Notes: generated by a model from the letters alone, not told the origin. A stretch of DNA of 64,000 bases from Ochotona curzoniae (GCF_017591425.1 NW_024467106.1:24170501-24234500); one strand, 5' to 3'; numbered from the stretch's first letter, positions 11,571 to 22,684 are shown. Made by a program: numbers and translations.

Positions 11571-11586
11571 GTTCTTGTACCATTCT

Positions 11587-11924
11587 TTTTTAAAAATATT
11601 TATTTTGTTTTTAATTTGAAAGGTAGAGTTACACAGAGAAGAGAGACAGAGAGAGAAAGAGAAAGGCTTTCATCCACTTGTTCGCTCTCCAAATGCTACA
11701 ATAAGCAAAACCGAGCTGGTCTGAAGCTGGGAGCCAGGAGCTTCTTCTAGGTCTTCTACATGGGTGCAGGGCTGAAGCACTTGTATCATCTCTGCTGCTT
11801 TCCCAGCCTGCAACCTGGGAACTGATTCGGAAGTGCAGCAGTTGAGACAGGAACTGGTGCCCATATGGGATGACTTCACCACAGGCAAAAGCTTAGCTTA
11901 CCAAGCAGTGGTACTGGTCCCCAT
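11587..11924 (-). mobile_element. CSINE, full-length with target-site duplication
   Basis: Antisense CSINE flanked by 'ttgtaccattct' (11575-11586) and 'ttgttccattct' (11925-11936), a 12-bp duplication with one mismatch. The tail reads 'tttaatttgaaaggtagagttacacagagaagagagacag', closer to the general lagomorph form than to the 'ggcagatatac' form of the young copies. Confidence 0.93.
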
Positions 11925-11939
11925 TTGTTCCATTCTAAA

Positions 11940-13180
11940 GAATTTGAGCTTTAAACAAATAAAATATTGGTGATTGTAGAATTTATTTTCTAACAAATGA
12001 ATTCTATTTCCTGGTAAAAGGTTTGCTTTTGAGAATATTACAATATTCCTTTCATTGCTAAGAAATCTTACTTTTCATCTACTCAAACTCTTAAGTAAGA
12101 AGGAAAGGACCTCCTTCCCCATAAGAACTATGATAATTTCTTAATTATGATTGAGCAGGTTTCTGAAAATTAGTAAGAGATATAAATAATGCACTCTGTG
12201 TTCACCTTCAGGGCAAGGAAAATTTTTTTCAGTTCTTCTTATACTCTGTATGTTAGCATGGGACAAATAACCATAATAAACAGCCCCAACATTTCAAGGA
12301 CTTAATGAAATTTAGATTGATTTTTCACTTCCTTTACACTCCAGTGAAGATCAGACAAGATATCTGCTCTTTACGTACATTTAGAAACCCACACTAATGG
12401 GCTTTCTCTCAACTCTTCCTCTTCCAGGACCCTAACATCATTTATTGAGTCCTCCACATCAGGTCAAACAACAAAAGTGAAAAAGAGAGAGAGACGGCAG
12501 CATGTGAAGCCGGGGAGCCAGATCTGGGTGATGTACTTCATTTTTGTCACTTACATTTCCTTGGCCAAAATTCTATTGGAGCCCCCATTATCTGAATCAG
12601 AAACAGGCCAAGGTGATGTGCCAGTGTATCCTGAAGCACAAACAATGGTAACACCAACTTTCTAGGCTAGAAGGTCTTGACCTTGTATTAACAGATGGAA
12701 AAACTCTTATCTAAAACTTTACTAAAATGCTGTGTAGTGCTAAAGCTATTTTAAAAATGCGCAACTACTGAACAGCCAGTTTAGTTTACTGCTCTTACTT
12801 AGGGTGTCAGAAGAAAAACACAAGTGTCAAAGTTAAAATTTAATAGTAGAGTTGTAACATTAAGCTAAGTCTCTTGGTTCCTAGGTCATTGTTCTTTCTG
12901 CAATGCAACATGCCTTTAAATAAAATTATTTGTATGTGGTCTAAATGACTCTCAAAAACAAAGTAAGAAAAAAGTGGGGGTGCAAAAGGTGCTTAGCACA
13001 GCACTATGAATCCTGAGTAGTGTAAGATAGTGTAAATAGTGTAAAAATTTGAGTAAGATAAAGGTAAATTCACTCTTCTGCATGTGGAAATAAGTTGTCT
13101 AACAGTATTCATGAAAAGGTCTGTCCTTTCTCCTTTGTGTGTTATTAACACCTATGCTGAAATTAAATTAAATGTGTAGA
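11940..13180. other. Mostly unique DNA, possible ancient repeat at 12300-12660
   Basis: 12300-12660 ('cacttcctttacactcc', 'gatcagacaagatatctgc', 'gatctgggtgatgtacttc') has the feel of an ancient mammalian interspersed repeat, but I cannot name the family. 13016-13050 holds three loose repeats of TAGTGTAA. The 62-codon frame at 12477-12665 falls in the suspected repeat. Confidence 0.4.
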
Positions 13181-13184
13181 TTCA

Positions 13185-13450
13185 TGAATTTATTTTTTCA
13201 GTTATGTTTCTATTCCATTGGTCTTTGTTTTTAAGCAAGTACCACACCTTTTTGATTACTATAGCTTTAAAGTAAATCAGGTATTATGATTTAGTCAGTA
13301 TTATGATGATTTCATTTTTCTCCTTTTGCTCAAAGTTGCTGATTTCTTAGGATCCCTTGTAGTGTCAACTGAATTTTAGAATTTTGTTTTATATCTGTGA
13401 AAAGTTGAACTTTGATGGGAATTGTATTTAAATTATGCCCAGAGTCTTTT
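13185..13450 (-). mobile_element. Old L1 ORF2 fragment
   Basis: Antisense L1 ORF2 C-terminal half: 'tctattccattggtctttg', 'ttttgattactatagcttt' and 'gaatttt...tatatctgtgaaaag' correspond in order to the same ORF2 region seen at 15130-15370 in the younger copy. Heavily mutated, no long frame. Confidence 0.7.
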
Positions 13451-15158
13451 TTAATCCATTCAGCCAAACTATATCCTATGAATGAAGAGTTTAGTCCAAT
13501 TATATCCAAGTTTGTCATTAATAGCTAAGGAGTTAATATTTACATTTGCTAATTGTTTTTGTTGTTTTTTTATAAAAATAACACCTCTATTTATTTTAGA
13601 AACTCAGAGACCTTAATTTCTTAGAGATAATCCCTTTAAACGACAATCGAATGAGAAAATGAGCATCTCATATACAGACCTTTTAAATTCATTACTTAAT
13701 TTATTTTTTGATACAGTTCCAAAGGCTCTGCGATTTCCCACTCTTTCCTGCATCCACACTGATTTCTCTATTTTGTTATGATAAACAGTCCTTCAGTAAA
13801 AGGTCAAAAGGCCATCTTTCTGCTATTTAAGTGTATATTTATGTTGTAGCTATGCACAGTGGCAGCGTTCAGCATCTTATTGTCAAGATATATGTAACAG
13901 TTTCACTGGGACTCCACATTTGATTTCACATCTTAATATGATGGTCTTTATTATGCAGTTCCACTAGATGACTGTGTGTGTGCATGTTTACCTTCATGTT
14001 TATGGATCTTGTATTTTGCATGAAGATTCTCTTATATCAGAGAAAACATATGATTTTTGTCCTTTGGGGTCTGACATAGTTCCAGGAGCATAATGATCTC
14101 TAGTTGGGACCATTTGGTTGCAAATGGTAGGATTTCATTCTTTTTGATGTCTGAGTTGTATCCTAAGGAGTAGATGTACCTGTTTCTTTACCCACTGCTC
14201 TTTTGATGGGCATCTTTTTTTTTTTTTCATGTCTTTGCTATTGTGGATGGTGCTACTGTAAATATAGGAACATAAATCCCTTTCTCATACAAAGATTTCA
14301 TTTCCTTTGGATATATTAAAAGTGGGATAGCTGAATCATCTGGCAGTTTTATTTGGAGTTCTCTTAGAACTCTCCGTACTGACCTCAACAGTGGCTGCAT
14401 TAGTTTACACTCCTAGCAACAGGGAAGGAGGATACCTTTTCCCCCACATGCACACCAGTAGGTGTTACTAACAGAGTTCTAAATGTACATCAATCTCACT
14501 GGATTTAGGTGGAACGTCAGTGTGATTTTCATTTGTATTTCCCCAAGAGCTAGGGAACCTGGACATTATTCATATGTCTATTAGCCATTTGAATCTGTTT
14601 TTTTAAAAAAAAATGTCTGTTCGTTTCTTCTGTCCATTTTTTCACAGGTTGGTTGTTTGGCTGTCGTTGAGTTGCTGAAGCTCTTTGTAAATCCTGGACT
14701 TTAGTCCCCAATCTGTTGCGTAGTGTGCAAAGGTTTTCTACCATTCTGCTGATTGCTTCTTCACTTTGTTGCTATTTCCCTTTGCTGTACAGAAGCTTCT
14801 TTGTTTGATGTAGCACTATCTGTTTATTTTTGTTTTGCCTGCTGTGCTTTTGGTGATTTCTCTATGGATTCTTTCCCAATTCCTATATATTCCCTTATTT
14901 TCCTTTAATAGTTTGACAGTGTATGGGTGCAGATTTAGGTCCTTGATCCATTTAGAGCCAACTTTTGTATAAAGTAATAAGTGGGAGTCTCACTTCACAA
15001 TTTTGCAGGTTGCTAATTCAATTGTCCCAACAGCATTTTTGGAAGACACTGGACTTTTTCTGAATTATTTTCAGTTTTCTTGTCGAAGATTAGTTGGCTG
15101 TATGTGTATAGGCTCCATCCTATGTTTCCAGTCTGTTTCATTGATCTCTGTTTCTGTA

Positions 15159-15542
15159 CTAGTACTGAACTATTTTGATAACCACTGCTCTGAAGTATGT
15201 CTTGATGTCTGGAATTGTGATTCCTCCAGCTTGATTTCTATTCTTCACAATAGCTTTGGCTATTTGTGATCTCTGGTGTTTTAAGATGAACTTTTGTGTC
15301 ATCTTTTCTATTTCTGAAAATTTTGTTAGTAATTTGATTGGGATCATGTTGAATCTGTATATTACTTTTGTTAATATGGTCTTTTTGATGATGTTGATCC
15401 TGCCAGTCCAGGAACATGGCAGATTTCTCAATCTTTTAATAACTTCTTCTATTTCTTTCTTTAATATTTTATTATTTTCATCATAGAGGTCTTCCACATC
15501 TTTGGTTAGGTTAATTCCATGGCATTTAAAGTTTTTATCCAC
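15159..15542 (-). pseudogene. L1 ORF2p fragment (post-RT connector region)
   Basis: 127-codon frame from the inactive L1. It carries the conserved order 'NLTKDVEDLY'-like start, KKEIEE, PCSW, GRINIIKK and GGITIPD, which lies C-terminal to the reverse transcriptase domain of mammalian L1 ORF2p. It is cut at its upstream end by the CSINE at 15545. The first methionine is just an internal codon, not a real start. Confidence 0.9.
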
Positions 15543-15544
15543 TA

Positions 15545-15873
15545 TTTTATTTTTTTTATTTTTTTATTTTTTCTTTATTGGAAAGGCAGATATACAGAGA
15601 GGAGAGACAGAGAGGAAGATCTTCCGTCCAATGATTCACTCCCCAAGTGAGAACAACGGGCCGATACTATGCCGATCCGAAGCCAGGAGCCTCTTCCGGG
15701 TCTCCCACGCGGGTGCAGGGTCCCAAAGCTTTGGGCCGTCCTCGACTGCTTTCCTGGGCCACAGGCAGGGAGCTGGAAGGGAAGCGGGGCTGCCGGGATT
15801 AGAACCGGCGCCCATATGGGATCCCGGGCGTGCAAGGCGAGGACCTTAACCACTGCGCCACCGTGCCGGGCCC
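15545..15873 (-). mobile_element. Young full-length CSINE nested in L1 ORF2
   Basis: Antisense CSINE with perfect 11-bp target-site duplication 'tttatccacta' at 15534-15544 and 15874-15884. The head reads 'gcgccaccgtgccgggcc', box B antisense 'ggattagaacc' and 'gccgatccgaagccaggagcc' are intact. It differs from the copy at 41220-41540 at only about ten positions over ~300 bp (my count by eye). CpGs in the head survive, consistent with recent insertion. Confidence 0.97.
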
Positions 15874-16324
15874 TTTATCCACTAGTTTAAAGATGACTGT
15901 ACTTATAATTTCTTTCTTAGCCTTGGAGTGATTTGTATATACTAATTCCACTGATTTATGTTCATTCGTTTTGTATCCTGACACCCTGCAAATTTTTCTT
16001 ACGAAAGCCAATAGTTTCTTGATTGAATCTTTTGGTTTCCCAATGTTGAGAATTATGTCACTGCAAACCTGGATAATTTCAATTCCTGATTTCCAATTTG
16101 AATTCCTTTAATTTGTTTTTCTTTTCTAATAGCTCTGGTAGAGAATTCCAATATTATATCGTATAGTAGTGGTGAAAGTGAACATCCTTGTCTAGTTCCA
16201 GATCTTAGTGGAAAAGTTTCTGGTCTTTCCCCATTTAATATGATGCTAGCATTGGGTTTTTTGTGTATTGTTGTGATTGTGTTTTAGAATGTTCCTTCCA
16301 TACCTATCTTGCTTAAAGTATTTT

Positions 16325-16665
16325 TTAGCATGAAATTGTGTTGGGTTTTATCAAATGCCTTCTCTGTGTCTGTTGAGATGAACATTTGGTTTCATTTTTC
16401 AATTTGTTGATGTGGTGAATCACATTTATTGATTTGTCAATATTAAATCCCATCTGGTCTGGGTTAATGATCTGCCTGTTGTACTGTTGGATCCTATTGC
16501 CTAGGACTTTGTTGAGTATCATTGCATCTATGTTCATCAGAGATATTTGTCTGTCGTTCTCTTTTTCTGTTGTTTCTCTATGTGGCTTTGGTATTAAGGT
16601 AATATTGGCATAATAGGAAGACTTTGGAAGGCTCGACTCCATTTCTATTGTTTTGAATACTATTT
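16325..16665 (-). pseudogene. L1 ORF2p reverse transcriptase fragment with in-frame gap
   Basis: Minus-strand frame containing [26 protein letters not shown] and INPDQMGF followed directly by [12 protein letters not shown]. In typical mammalian L1 ORF2p about eight residues (a Pro-Gly-Met-Gln-Gly-Trp-type segment) stand between the GF and the NI. Their absence here suggests a ~24-bp in-frame deletion near 16446-16452. The frame's first ~13 codons (16666-16705) belong to the neighbouring L1, not this one. Confidence 0.85.
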
Positions 16666-17144
16666 TAACGCATAACAAATCATTAAAACTATAACAGTAA
16701 AACATTCTTAACCACTAGTTTCACAAAAGTATAAAGCAAGGTTTTACAAAACTATATTTGCAACAATACTGATACACACAGACTTTTTTTCTTCATGTAT
16801 CTTAAATTTAGCTTTCACAAATAAGAATATGTATTATTTATTTATCTTTTTAGGTCAGGCTTTTTTCACTGAATGGAATGGTCTCTAGTTGGGTCAATTT
16901 TGCTGCAAATGCTAAAATGTCATTCTTTTCTTATGGTTGAATAATAGTCTAAGGCATGATATGTCACATTTTCTTTACACATTAATCTAATGATGGACAC
17001 CTTGATTCTAAAGTTTATCTATTATAGAAAGTGCTGCTATTTTAAACATAGTAGTACAAATATATTTGATACGATATGTTCTAGTCATTTATCCTACATC
17101 CAATAGTGTAGCTGCCAGATCATATTGCAAATCTATTTCTAGTT

Positions 17145-17481
17145 TTATTTTTAAGGATTTATTTATTTATTTGTATTATTAGGCAGATTTACAGAGAGAA
17201 GGAGAGGCAGGGAAAAAGATCTTCTTCTGTCTGCTGATTCACTTTGCAAGAGTCCACAATGGCCACAGCTGAGCCAATCTGAAGCCAGGAACCAAGAGCT
17301 TCCTGTGAGTCTCCCATGTGGGTGCAGGGAGTCTCCCATGTTGGGCTCTCCTGGGCTGCTTTCCTGGCCAGAAGATGGTAGCTGGAGGGGAAATGGAGCA
17401 GCTGGGGCACAAATCAATCCTTATATAGGATCCTGGCAGATGCAAAGCACAGATCCAGCCACTGAGCCTTTGTGCTGGGCC
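17145..17481 (-). mobile_element. CSINE nested in L1
   Basis: Full-length antisense CSINE with perfect 12-bp duplication 'ctatttctagtt' at 17133-17144 and 17482-17493. The tail uses a (ATTT)n start. A short internal duplication repeats 'gtctcccatg' (17311-17320 and 17331-17340). Frames on both strands (17163-17535) are SINE shadows. Confidence 0.95.
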
Positions 17482-17655
17482 CTATTTCTAGTTGTGTTCA
17501 TTTTTAAGAAATCTCCATACTATTTTCCACAGTAGCTGTGCTAATTTCCATTCCCACCAGTAGTGTGTAAGTACTTCCCTTTCTCTACATCCACATAAGC
17601 ATCTGTCACTCTCTATGTTTTGGATTTTACCCAATTCTTATGGAAATGAGGTGAT

Positions 17656-17986
17656 TTTTTTTTTTTTACAGATTTACTTTTTTATTGGAAAGGCAGATAT
17701 ACAGAGAGGAGAGACAGAGAGGAAGATCTTCCGTGAATTACTCCTCAAGTGACCACAATGCCCGAACTGAACCAACCTGATCCGAAGCCAGGAGCCAGGA
17801 GCTTCTTCCAGGTCTCCCATGCAGGAACAGGGCCCCAATGCTTTGGGCCGTCCTCACTGCTTTCCCAGGCCACAAGCAGGGAGCTGGATGGGACGTGGAG
17901 CCAACATGATTAGAACCTGTGCCCATAAAGGATCCCAGCGCATTCAAGGTGGGGACTTGAGCCACTAGACCACAGCGCTGGGCCCT
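17656..17986 (-). mobile_element. CSINE nested in L1, second of two
   Basis: Antisense CSINE of the 'ggcagatatacagagagg' type. Short duplication 'ggtgat' at 17650-17655 and 17989-17994. Box B antisense 'gattagaacc' retained; moderately diverged from the youngest copies. Confidence 0.93.
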
Positions 17987-18435
17987 GCGGTGATATCTTA
18001 CTGTGACTTATTTTTCTTTCCCTGATGGCTAGTAATGATGAAATGTTTTCATGTATTTGTTGGCTCTTTGTATTTCTTCTTTTGAAAACTTCTGTTGAGG
18101 TGCTTTGTCCATCTCTCAGCTGAACCGATTGTCTTTTTATTTAAGTGATTTTTAAGTTGTTGATAATTTTGGGATGTTATTAATTCTTTATTGGGTAGGC
18201 AGTTGACAAATATTTTTTCCTAGTCTTTCAAATATTTCTTTCTATGAATCATTTTCTTGGCTGTGCAAAAGCTTCAAAGTTTGATGTTTTCGCATTCACT
18301 TAGTTTTGCTTGGCTGCCTGTGCTTTGGGGATCTTTTCCAAAAGGTCATTCTATACACCAAAACTTGAATGATGTAGAAATGGCCAAAGAAAACCCTTCA
18401 AAATGTAAATATTGGATGAAATATGTCATTGTATA

Positions 18436-18776
18436 AAGTGGCATGCAATAGCTTAGTGGCTAAATCCTCACCTACATGCACCAGGATCCCATATGGGCAC
18501 CAGTTCCCCCTTTGGACACCAGTTCATCTCCCAGCTGCTCCACTTCCCCTCCAGCTACCTTCTTGTGTCCTGGGAAAGCAATAGAGGATAGCCCAAAGCC
18601 TTTTGACCCTGCATTCCCATGGGACACCGAGAAGAAGCTCCTGACTTCAGATTGGCTCAGCTCTAGTCATTACGGCCACTAGGAGAGTGAGCCATCAAAC
18701 AGATCTTTTTCTCTGTTTCTTCTTCTTTCTGTAAATCTGCCTTTCCAATAAAAATTAATAAATCTTTTTTTAAAAA
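18436..18776 (+). mobile_element. CSINE, sense strand
   Basis: Sense CSINE beginning near 'tggcatgcaatagcttagtggctaaa' (box A), with 'atcccatatgggcaccagttcccc', 'ttcagattggctcagctctag' and a tail 'ctgcctttccaataaaaattaataaatc'. The box B region holds a small duplication of 'caccagttc' (18498-18506, 18519-18527). Confidence 0.9.
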
Positions 18777-18889
18777 AGCAATACAGCTTAAATGTCCTTT
18801 ATCCAAATAAATGAGATGCTGGATATGTTAACTTCTCTGATTTAATCATTTCACAATGCATACATGTATTAAAATATCATCATTTACAA

Positions 18890-19340
18890 TCAATTACAGC
18901 TTTTATTTTTCAATTGTGTCTTTTTTGAATTTTTATTGTATGATACAGTTTTGTAGGTGTAAGGATTCCTCCCTACCCTGCTTGCTATTTTCTTCCTTCA
19001 GTAACAGTCACAGATATAACATTCTGTTATTTCAGTGTATCATGGCATTGTAAGCATAGGCAAAAGTAGAAGCTCTAGCATCATATTTTCAAGATATGTT
19101 CAACTAAATCATTGAGAGTCTTGTTTTATTAGGGAGTAGAAATTCCTACTGTAACATATCTTCACTTGCCAGAATGTTAGTCCCCATTATAAAGTTCATC
19201 TATGAGAATACATACATCTTTACCTATGTTTCTATTTGTTTTTGCATTTTATATGAAGTTTGCCTTATGTCCGAGAGAACATATGATATTTGTCCTTGTG
19301 AGATTGACTTATTTCACTAAATTTTACCTTAATAAAACTG
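18890..19340 (-). mobile_element. L1 3'-end fragment (type B)
   Basis: Antisense L1 3'-UTR: 'tattgtatgatacagttttgtaggtgtaag', 'tcatggcattgtaagcataggcaaaagtag', 'agaatacatacatctttacctatg', 'cttatgtccgagagaacatatg'. Same 3'-end family as 370-845 and 13690. Stops near 19340. Confidence 0.8.
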
Positions 19341-19514
19341 AAGGAACAACAGGAAGGAGAATCACTCATTATCTCTACTTAAGTAATTGTTTTTTTTTTC
19401 ACTCAGTCCTTGTCTACATCTAGCAAACTATCTATATTATCCTAATCAGTTTTTGTTTGTATCTAATACACTATGCATATTATTCTAACCAGAATGTGTT
19501 TACAAGCAATCTTA

Positions 19515-19846
19515 TTTTTTTTAAAGATTTATTTTATTTATTGGAAAGTCAGATATACAGAGAGGAGGAGAGACAGAGAGGAAGATCTTCTGTCCGATGA
19601 TTCACTCACCAAGTGAGAGCAATGGCTGATGCTATGCCGATCCGAAGCCAGGATCCAGGAACCTCTTCCAGGTCTCTCACATAGGTGCAGGGTCCCAAAG
19701 CTTTGGGCTGTCCTCGACTGCTTTCCCAGGCCACAAGCTGGGAGCTGGATAGGAAGTGGAACTGTCAGGATTAGAACTGGCGCCCATATGGGATCCCAGC
19801 ATGTTCAAGCCGAGGACTTTAGCTGCTAGGCCACGCTGCCAGGCCC
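19515..19846 (-). mobile_element. Young CSINE with perfect 14-bp duplication
   Basis: Full-length antisense CSINE flanked by 'tacaagcaatctta' at 19501-19514 and 19847-19860. Close in sequence to the copies at 15545 and 41220, with an extra GGAGG in the purine tract. It is the left arm of an inverted pair with the CSINE at 19889. Confidence 0.96.
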
Positions 19847-19888
19847 TACAAGCAATCTTATCTAGGTGGCTACAAAAATGAGCCTACA

Positions 19889-20183
19889 GGGGCTGGTGCA
19901 GCAGGTTACTTCTCTGCACTGTGATGCCTGCATTCCAATGGGCAGCAGCTGCTCCACTCCCAACCCAGCTCTCTGCTTAATACCTGGGAAAACAGCTAAG
20001 GATGACCCCAGTCCTGGGACCCTGTGCCCATGTGGTCATGAGATCTGGAAAAAACTCCTGGTTTCTGGCTTCAGATCAGTTCAGCTCTGGCCATTGCAGC
20101 CATTTGTAGAGTGAACCAGTGGATGGAATACCTTTTCTCTGTAAAAATCTGCCTTTCTAATTAAAATAAATAAATCTTTTTTT
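19889..20183 (+). mobile_element. CSINE, sense strand, diverged
   Basis: Sense CSINE with 'ggggctggtgcagcaggtta', 'gaccctgtgcccatgtgg', 'cttcagatcagttcagctctggccattgcagcc' and tail 'taaaataaataaatcttttttt'. Part of the tRNA-related region after 'cattccaatggg' is deleted, so box B is gone. Only ~42 bp separate it from the opposing CSINE. Confidence 0.9.
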
Positions 20184-20189
20184 AATGAG

Positions 20190-21140
20190 AGTATGTTACA
20201 ATCTGTGCATTTAAAAACCCTGAAAATGTATATGTTTCCAAAATATAAAGGAAACAAATCAGCCACCTGGTTTGTTGAGCTGCTAAAATTGTAGATGATT
20301 TCCTTCACTTGTGATTTGTGTTAATACTGTTGGTAAAATAAGAGGGAGAAAAAGTTAAATCTTAAAACCTAAACTACTACAAAAGCATTGTATCATGAAG
20401 GATTCTAAAGGACAAAATATGATTCCCTCTATGCTTGCTACCATCGTATTACTTATGTAATTGTGAATAGAGGCAGTAAAGAAATCATTTCTTGTTCGAT
20501 GGCCTGTTTTGTATCACATGTTCAGGACAGGAGAGCTACTGGCTTTGAACAATAATAAATTTGAAAACTAATTTCAAGAAGGCCATTCAGTGAAGCAAGG
20601 ACACGTTTTCCCAAATAATTCTAAACTACCATCATGATCATTTATTTTATCAGAAGCAAATTAATAAATAGCATAACCTAACTAGTAACCATATGTTACA
20701 TTAATAGAATGACTTCCATTATAAGTGTAGCTAAAATGACAGAGTTTTCTTTATGAAAAATAGTATATGGGCATGATGATAGATATAGATATCAGCTTTT
20801 AAAGTCATTTCCTCTAACCCATTATAGCTATCCCTTCTGGATTCAACCTAGCAGGTGCATTTGTTATTTAGCCTATTCCCTCTAAGCAGGAAAGGAAATA
20901 GCCTATAGTGATATATATTACTTGAACACAGTGTATTATATCATTTAGCTTTAACAACATCCTTTCAGACAATTATTTTGCTTTTTATAGATGAAGACAT
21001 GAAGGTTAAGCTTATATACATAGCAAGCATTACTCATGTTGGGATATTACTCCAAGTGTTGATTTCTCTGAATATCCATTGCTATTTCTCTACAATATAA
21101 AGATCAATTTAAAAAAAAAAAAAGTTACTTGCAAAATGAC
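20190..21140. other. Unique AT-rich DNA, no gene seen
   Basis: No named repeat and no coding signal; poly-A of 12-13 at 21111-21123 just before a CSINE. Confidence 0.5.
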
Positions 21141-21147
21141 TAATCAT

Positions 21148-21397
21148 GGAGCCAGTTCAGACGCTTAACACACTAATACTCTGCCTGCAGTGCCTGCATC
21201 CCATATGGGAGACTTTGGGCCTCCACACCAATGTGGGAGACCCAGAAGGGGCTCCTGGCTCTTGGCTTCAGATCACTCTAGGTCTGGCATTTGGGGCCAT
21301 TTGTGGAGTGAATCATCGAATGGAAGATTCCTTTCTCTTTCTGCCTTTCCCTGCCACCTCTGTAACTGACAGTCAAGTAAAGTAAGTCTTTTAAAAT
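21148..21397 (+). mobile_element. CSINE with large internal deletion
   Basis: Sense CSINE: head 'gacgcttaacacactaatactctgcctgcagtgcctgcatcccatatggg' then directly 'agactttgggcctccacacc', so box B and about 100 bp of the body are missing. The 3' part ('cttggcttcagatcactctagg', 'ggagtgaatcatcgaatggaag') and tail are present. Confidence 0.88.
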
Positions 21398-21399
21398 GG

Positions 21400-22005
21400 A
21401 CAATCACAACTTCATGCTTGAATCTCATAAAAAAAATGAAAATATTTTAGAGGTTTTAAGTTCACATAAGATAGTGGCAGATACCCTAATTTGAATTTTC
21501 CCATTCATCCCATTCAAAAAGGAAAGCAAGTCATTTAATTAAGAGAAAAGTATAAATGCAACTTATATGTAAAATTTAAATTGATATTATTTATAAATTA
21601 GCTATGAGAGATAATCCTTCCCTAGGCAATGGTGGGGAAGCTTTTTCTGCCAAAAGCCATTTGGATATTTATAACATCATTTATGGGCCATACAAAATTA
21701 TCACATTAAATATTAGCTTGCTATATAGATTTACTGAAATTTGGGTTCCACCTGTGGTTGCCTTGACAGGGCCAAATCAAATGACTCAACTTGATTGTCC
21801 CAAGTGAAACACTTAGGCCAAACTTTCTTCACCACTGTTCCAGAGAATGTCTCTTAAACGACATAACCATATCTTAGAATAAAATAAAACAGCTTTGTAT
21901 AACAAGAAATGTATACCTGTGGTAATACATGGTGATAGGATATAATGTATTAAGTAGACACATATTTCTTTTGTGTGGTTTCCTGGTCTTTTCATTTCCT
22001 TACTT
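21400..22005. other. Unique AT-rich DNA, no gene seen
   Basis: Nothing recognised. Frames of 60-80 codons near 21604-21995 lack motifs. Confidence 0.45.
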
Positions 22006-22010
22006 ACTTT

Positions 22011-22318
22011 CTTACTTATTTAAAAGTAAAAGAAACGTAAATGGAGAGTTAGCTCCCATCCACTGGTTAACTACCCGGATTGCTTACAGCAGCCTAGGAC
22101 TTGGTCAGGCCAAAAATAATGGCAGTGGGAACTCAATCCAAGCTTCCCTTGGGAATGGCAGGAGCCCCGTTATTTGAGCCATCACTGCTGTCCTCCATCC
22201 CAAGGTCTCCATTATCAGGAAGCTGGAATTAGGTACTGGATCCGGCTATTGAATCTAACTATTCTGATATCAGATCAGTCCTCCTAAGTCAATTTCTTAA
22301 ACATTATGCTAAATACCC
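22011..22318 (-). mobile_element. Old CSINE (older subfamily)
   Basis: Antisense, heavily mutated: 'cccatccactggttaactaccc', 'ggaactcaatccaagcttccc', 'atttgagccatcactgctg', 'caggaagctggaattaggtac'. It directly precedes a younger CSINE whose duplication is taken from its head-side flank. Confidence 0.75.
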
Positions 22319-22334
22319 CACTTGCTGGTATTTC

Positions 22335-22667
22335 TTTTAAAGATGTTTATTTTTATTTGACGGGTAGAGTAACATAAGTCACCCTTAAAAGAAGGAGAGA
22401 CATAGAGAGAGAGACCCTCCATCCACTGGTTCACTTCCTAGATGGCTGCGTTGGCCAGAGCAAGGCCAATCTGAAGCCAGGAGCCTCCTCCTGGTCTGCC
22501 ATTTAGGTGCAGGGACCCCAGGACTTGAGCCATCCTCCACTGTTCTCCTTGGCCATTAGCAGGAAGCTGGATTGGATATGAAGAAGCTAGAATAGGAACC
22601 AGCACTCATAAACAAAGCAGTAGTCACAGGTGGAGGCTTAGCACACTGCTTCACGGTGTCAGCCCCA
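22335..22667 (-). mobile_element. CSINE with 15-bp duplication
   Basis: Antisense CSINE flanked by 'acttgctggtatttc' (22320-22334) and 'acttgctgttatttc' (22668-22682), one mismatch. The tail carries an extra ~20 bp ('ataagtcacccttaaaagaa') and box B antisense is degraded to 'gaataggaacc'. Confidence 0.93.
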
Positions 22668-22684
22668 ACTTGCTGTTATTTCCA

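Larger units (their letters stand above)
13690..16665 (-). mobile_element. L1, 5'-truncated, type-B 3' end, with nested CSINE
   Basis: Nearly 3 kb of antisense L1 from the 3'-UTR (13690-14200) through ORF2 C-terminal regions into the reverse transcriptase. Minus-strand pieces 15159-15542 (127 codons, including PCSWTGRINII and AGGITIPDIKTYFRAVVIK) and 16325-16705 ([21 protein letters not shown], then [11 protein letters not shown]) are L1 ORF2p. Frames are broken by stops and shifts, so this is a dead copy, though one of the best-preserved L1s here. A CSINE (15545-15873) is inserted in ORF2. The 5' boundary meets another antisense L1 at about 16665. Confidence 0.92.
16668..18356 (-). mobile_element. 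L1, type-A 3' end, interrupted by two CSINEs
   Basis: Antisense L1 from 3'-UTR (16668-16850) into ORF2 C-terminal sequence ('ggctgcctgtgctttggggatcttttcc' at its 5' end). The L1 pieces are 16668-17144, 17482-17655 and 17987-18356; they join in register when both CSINEs are removed. Its 3'-UTR ('cttaaccactagtttcacaaaagtataaag') matches the L1 at 31495-32350, not the neighbour at 13690. Confidence 0.88.
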
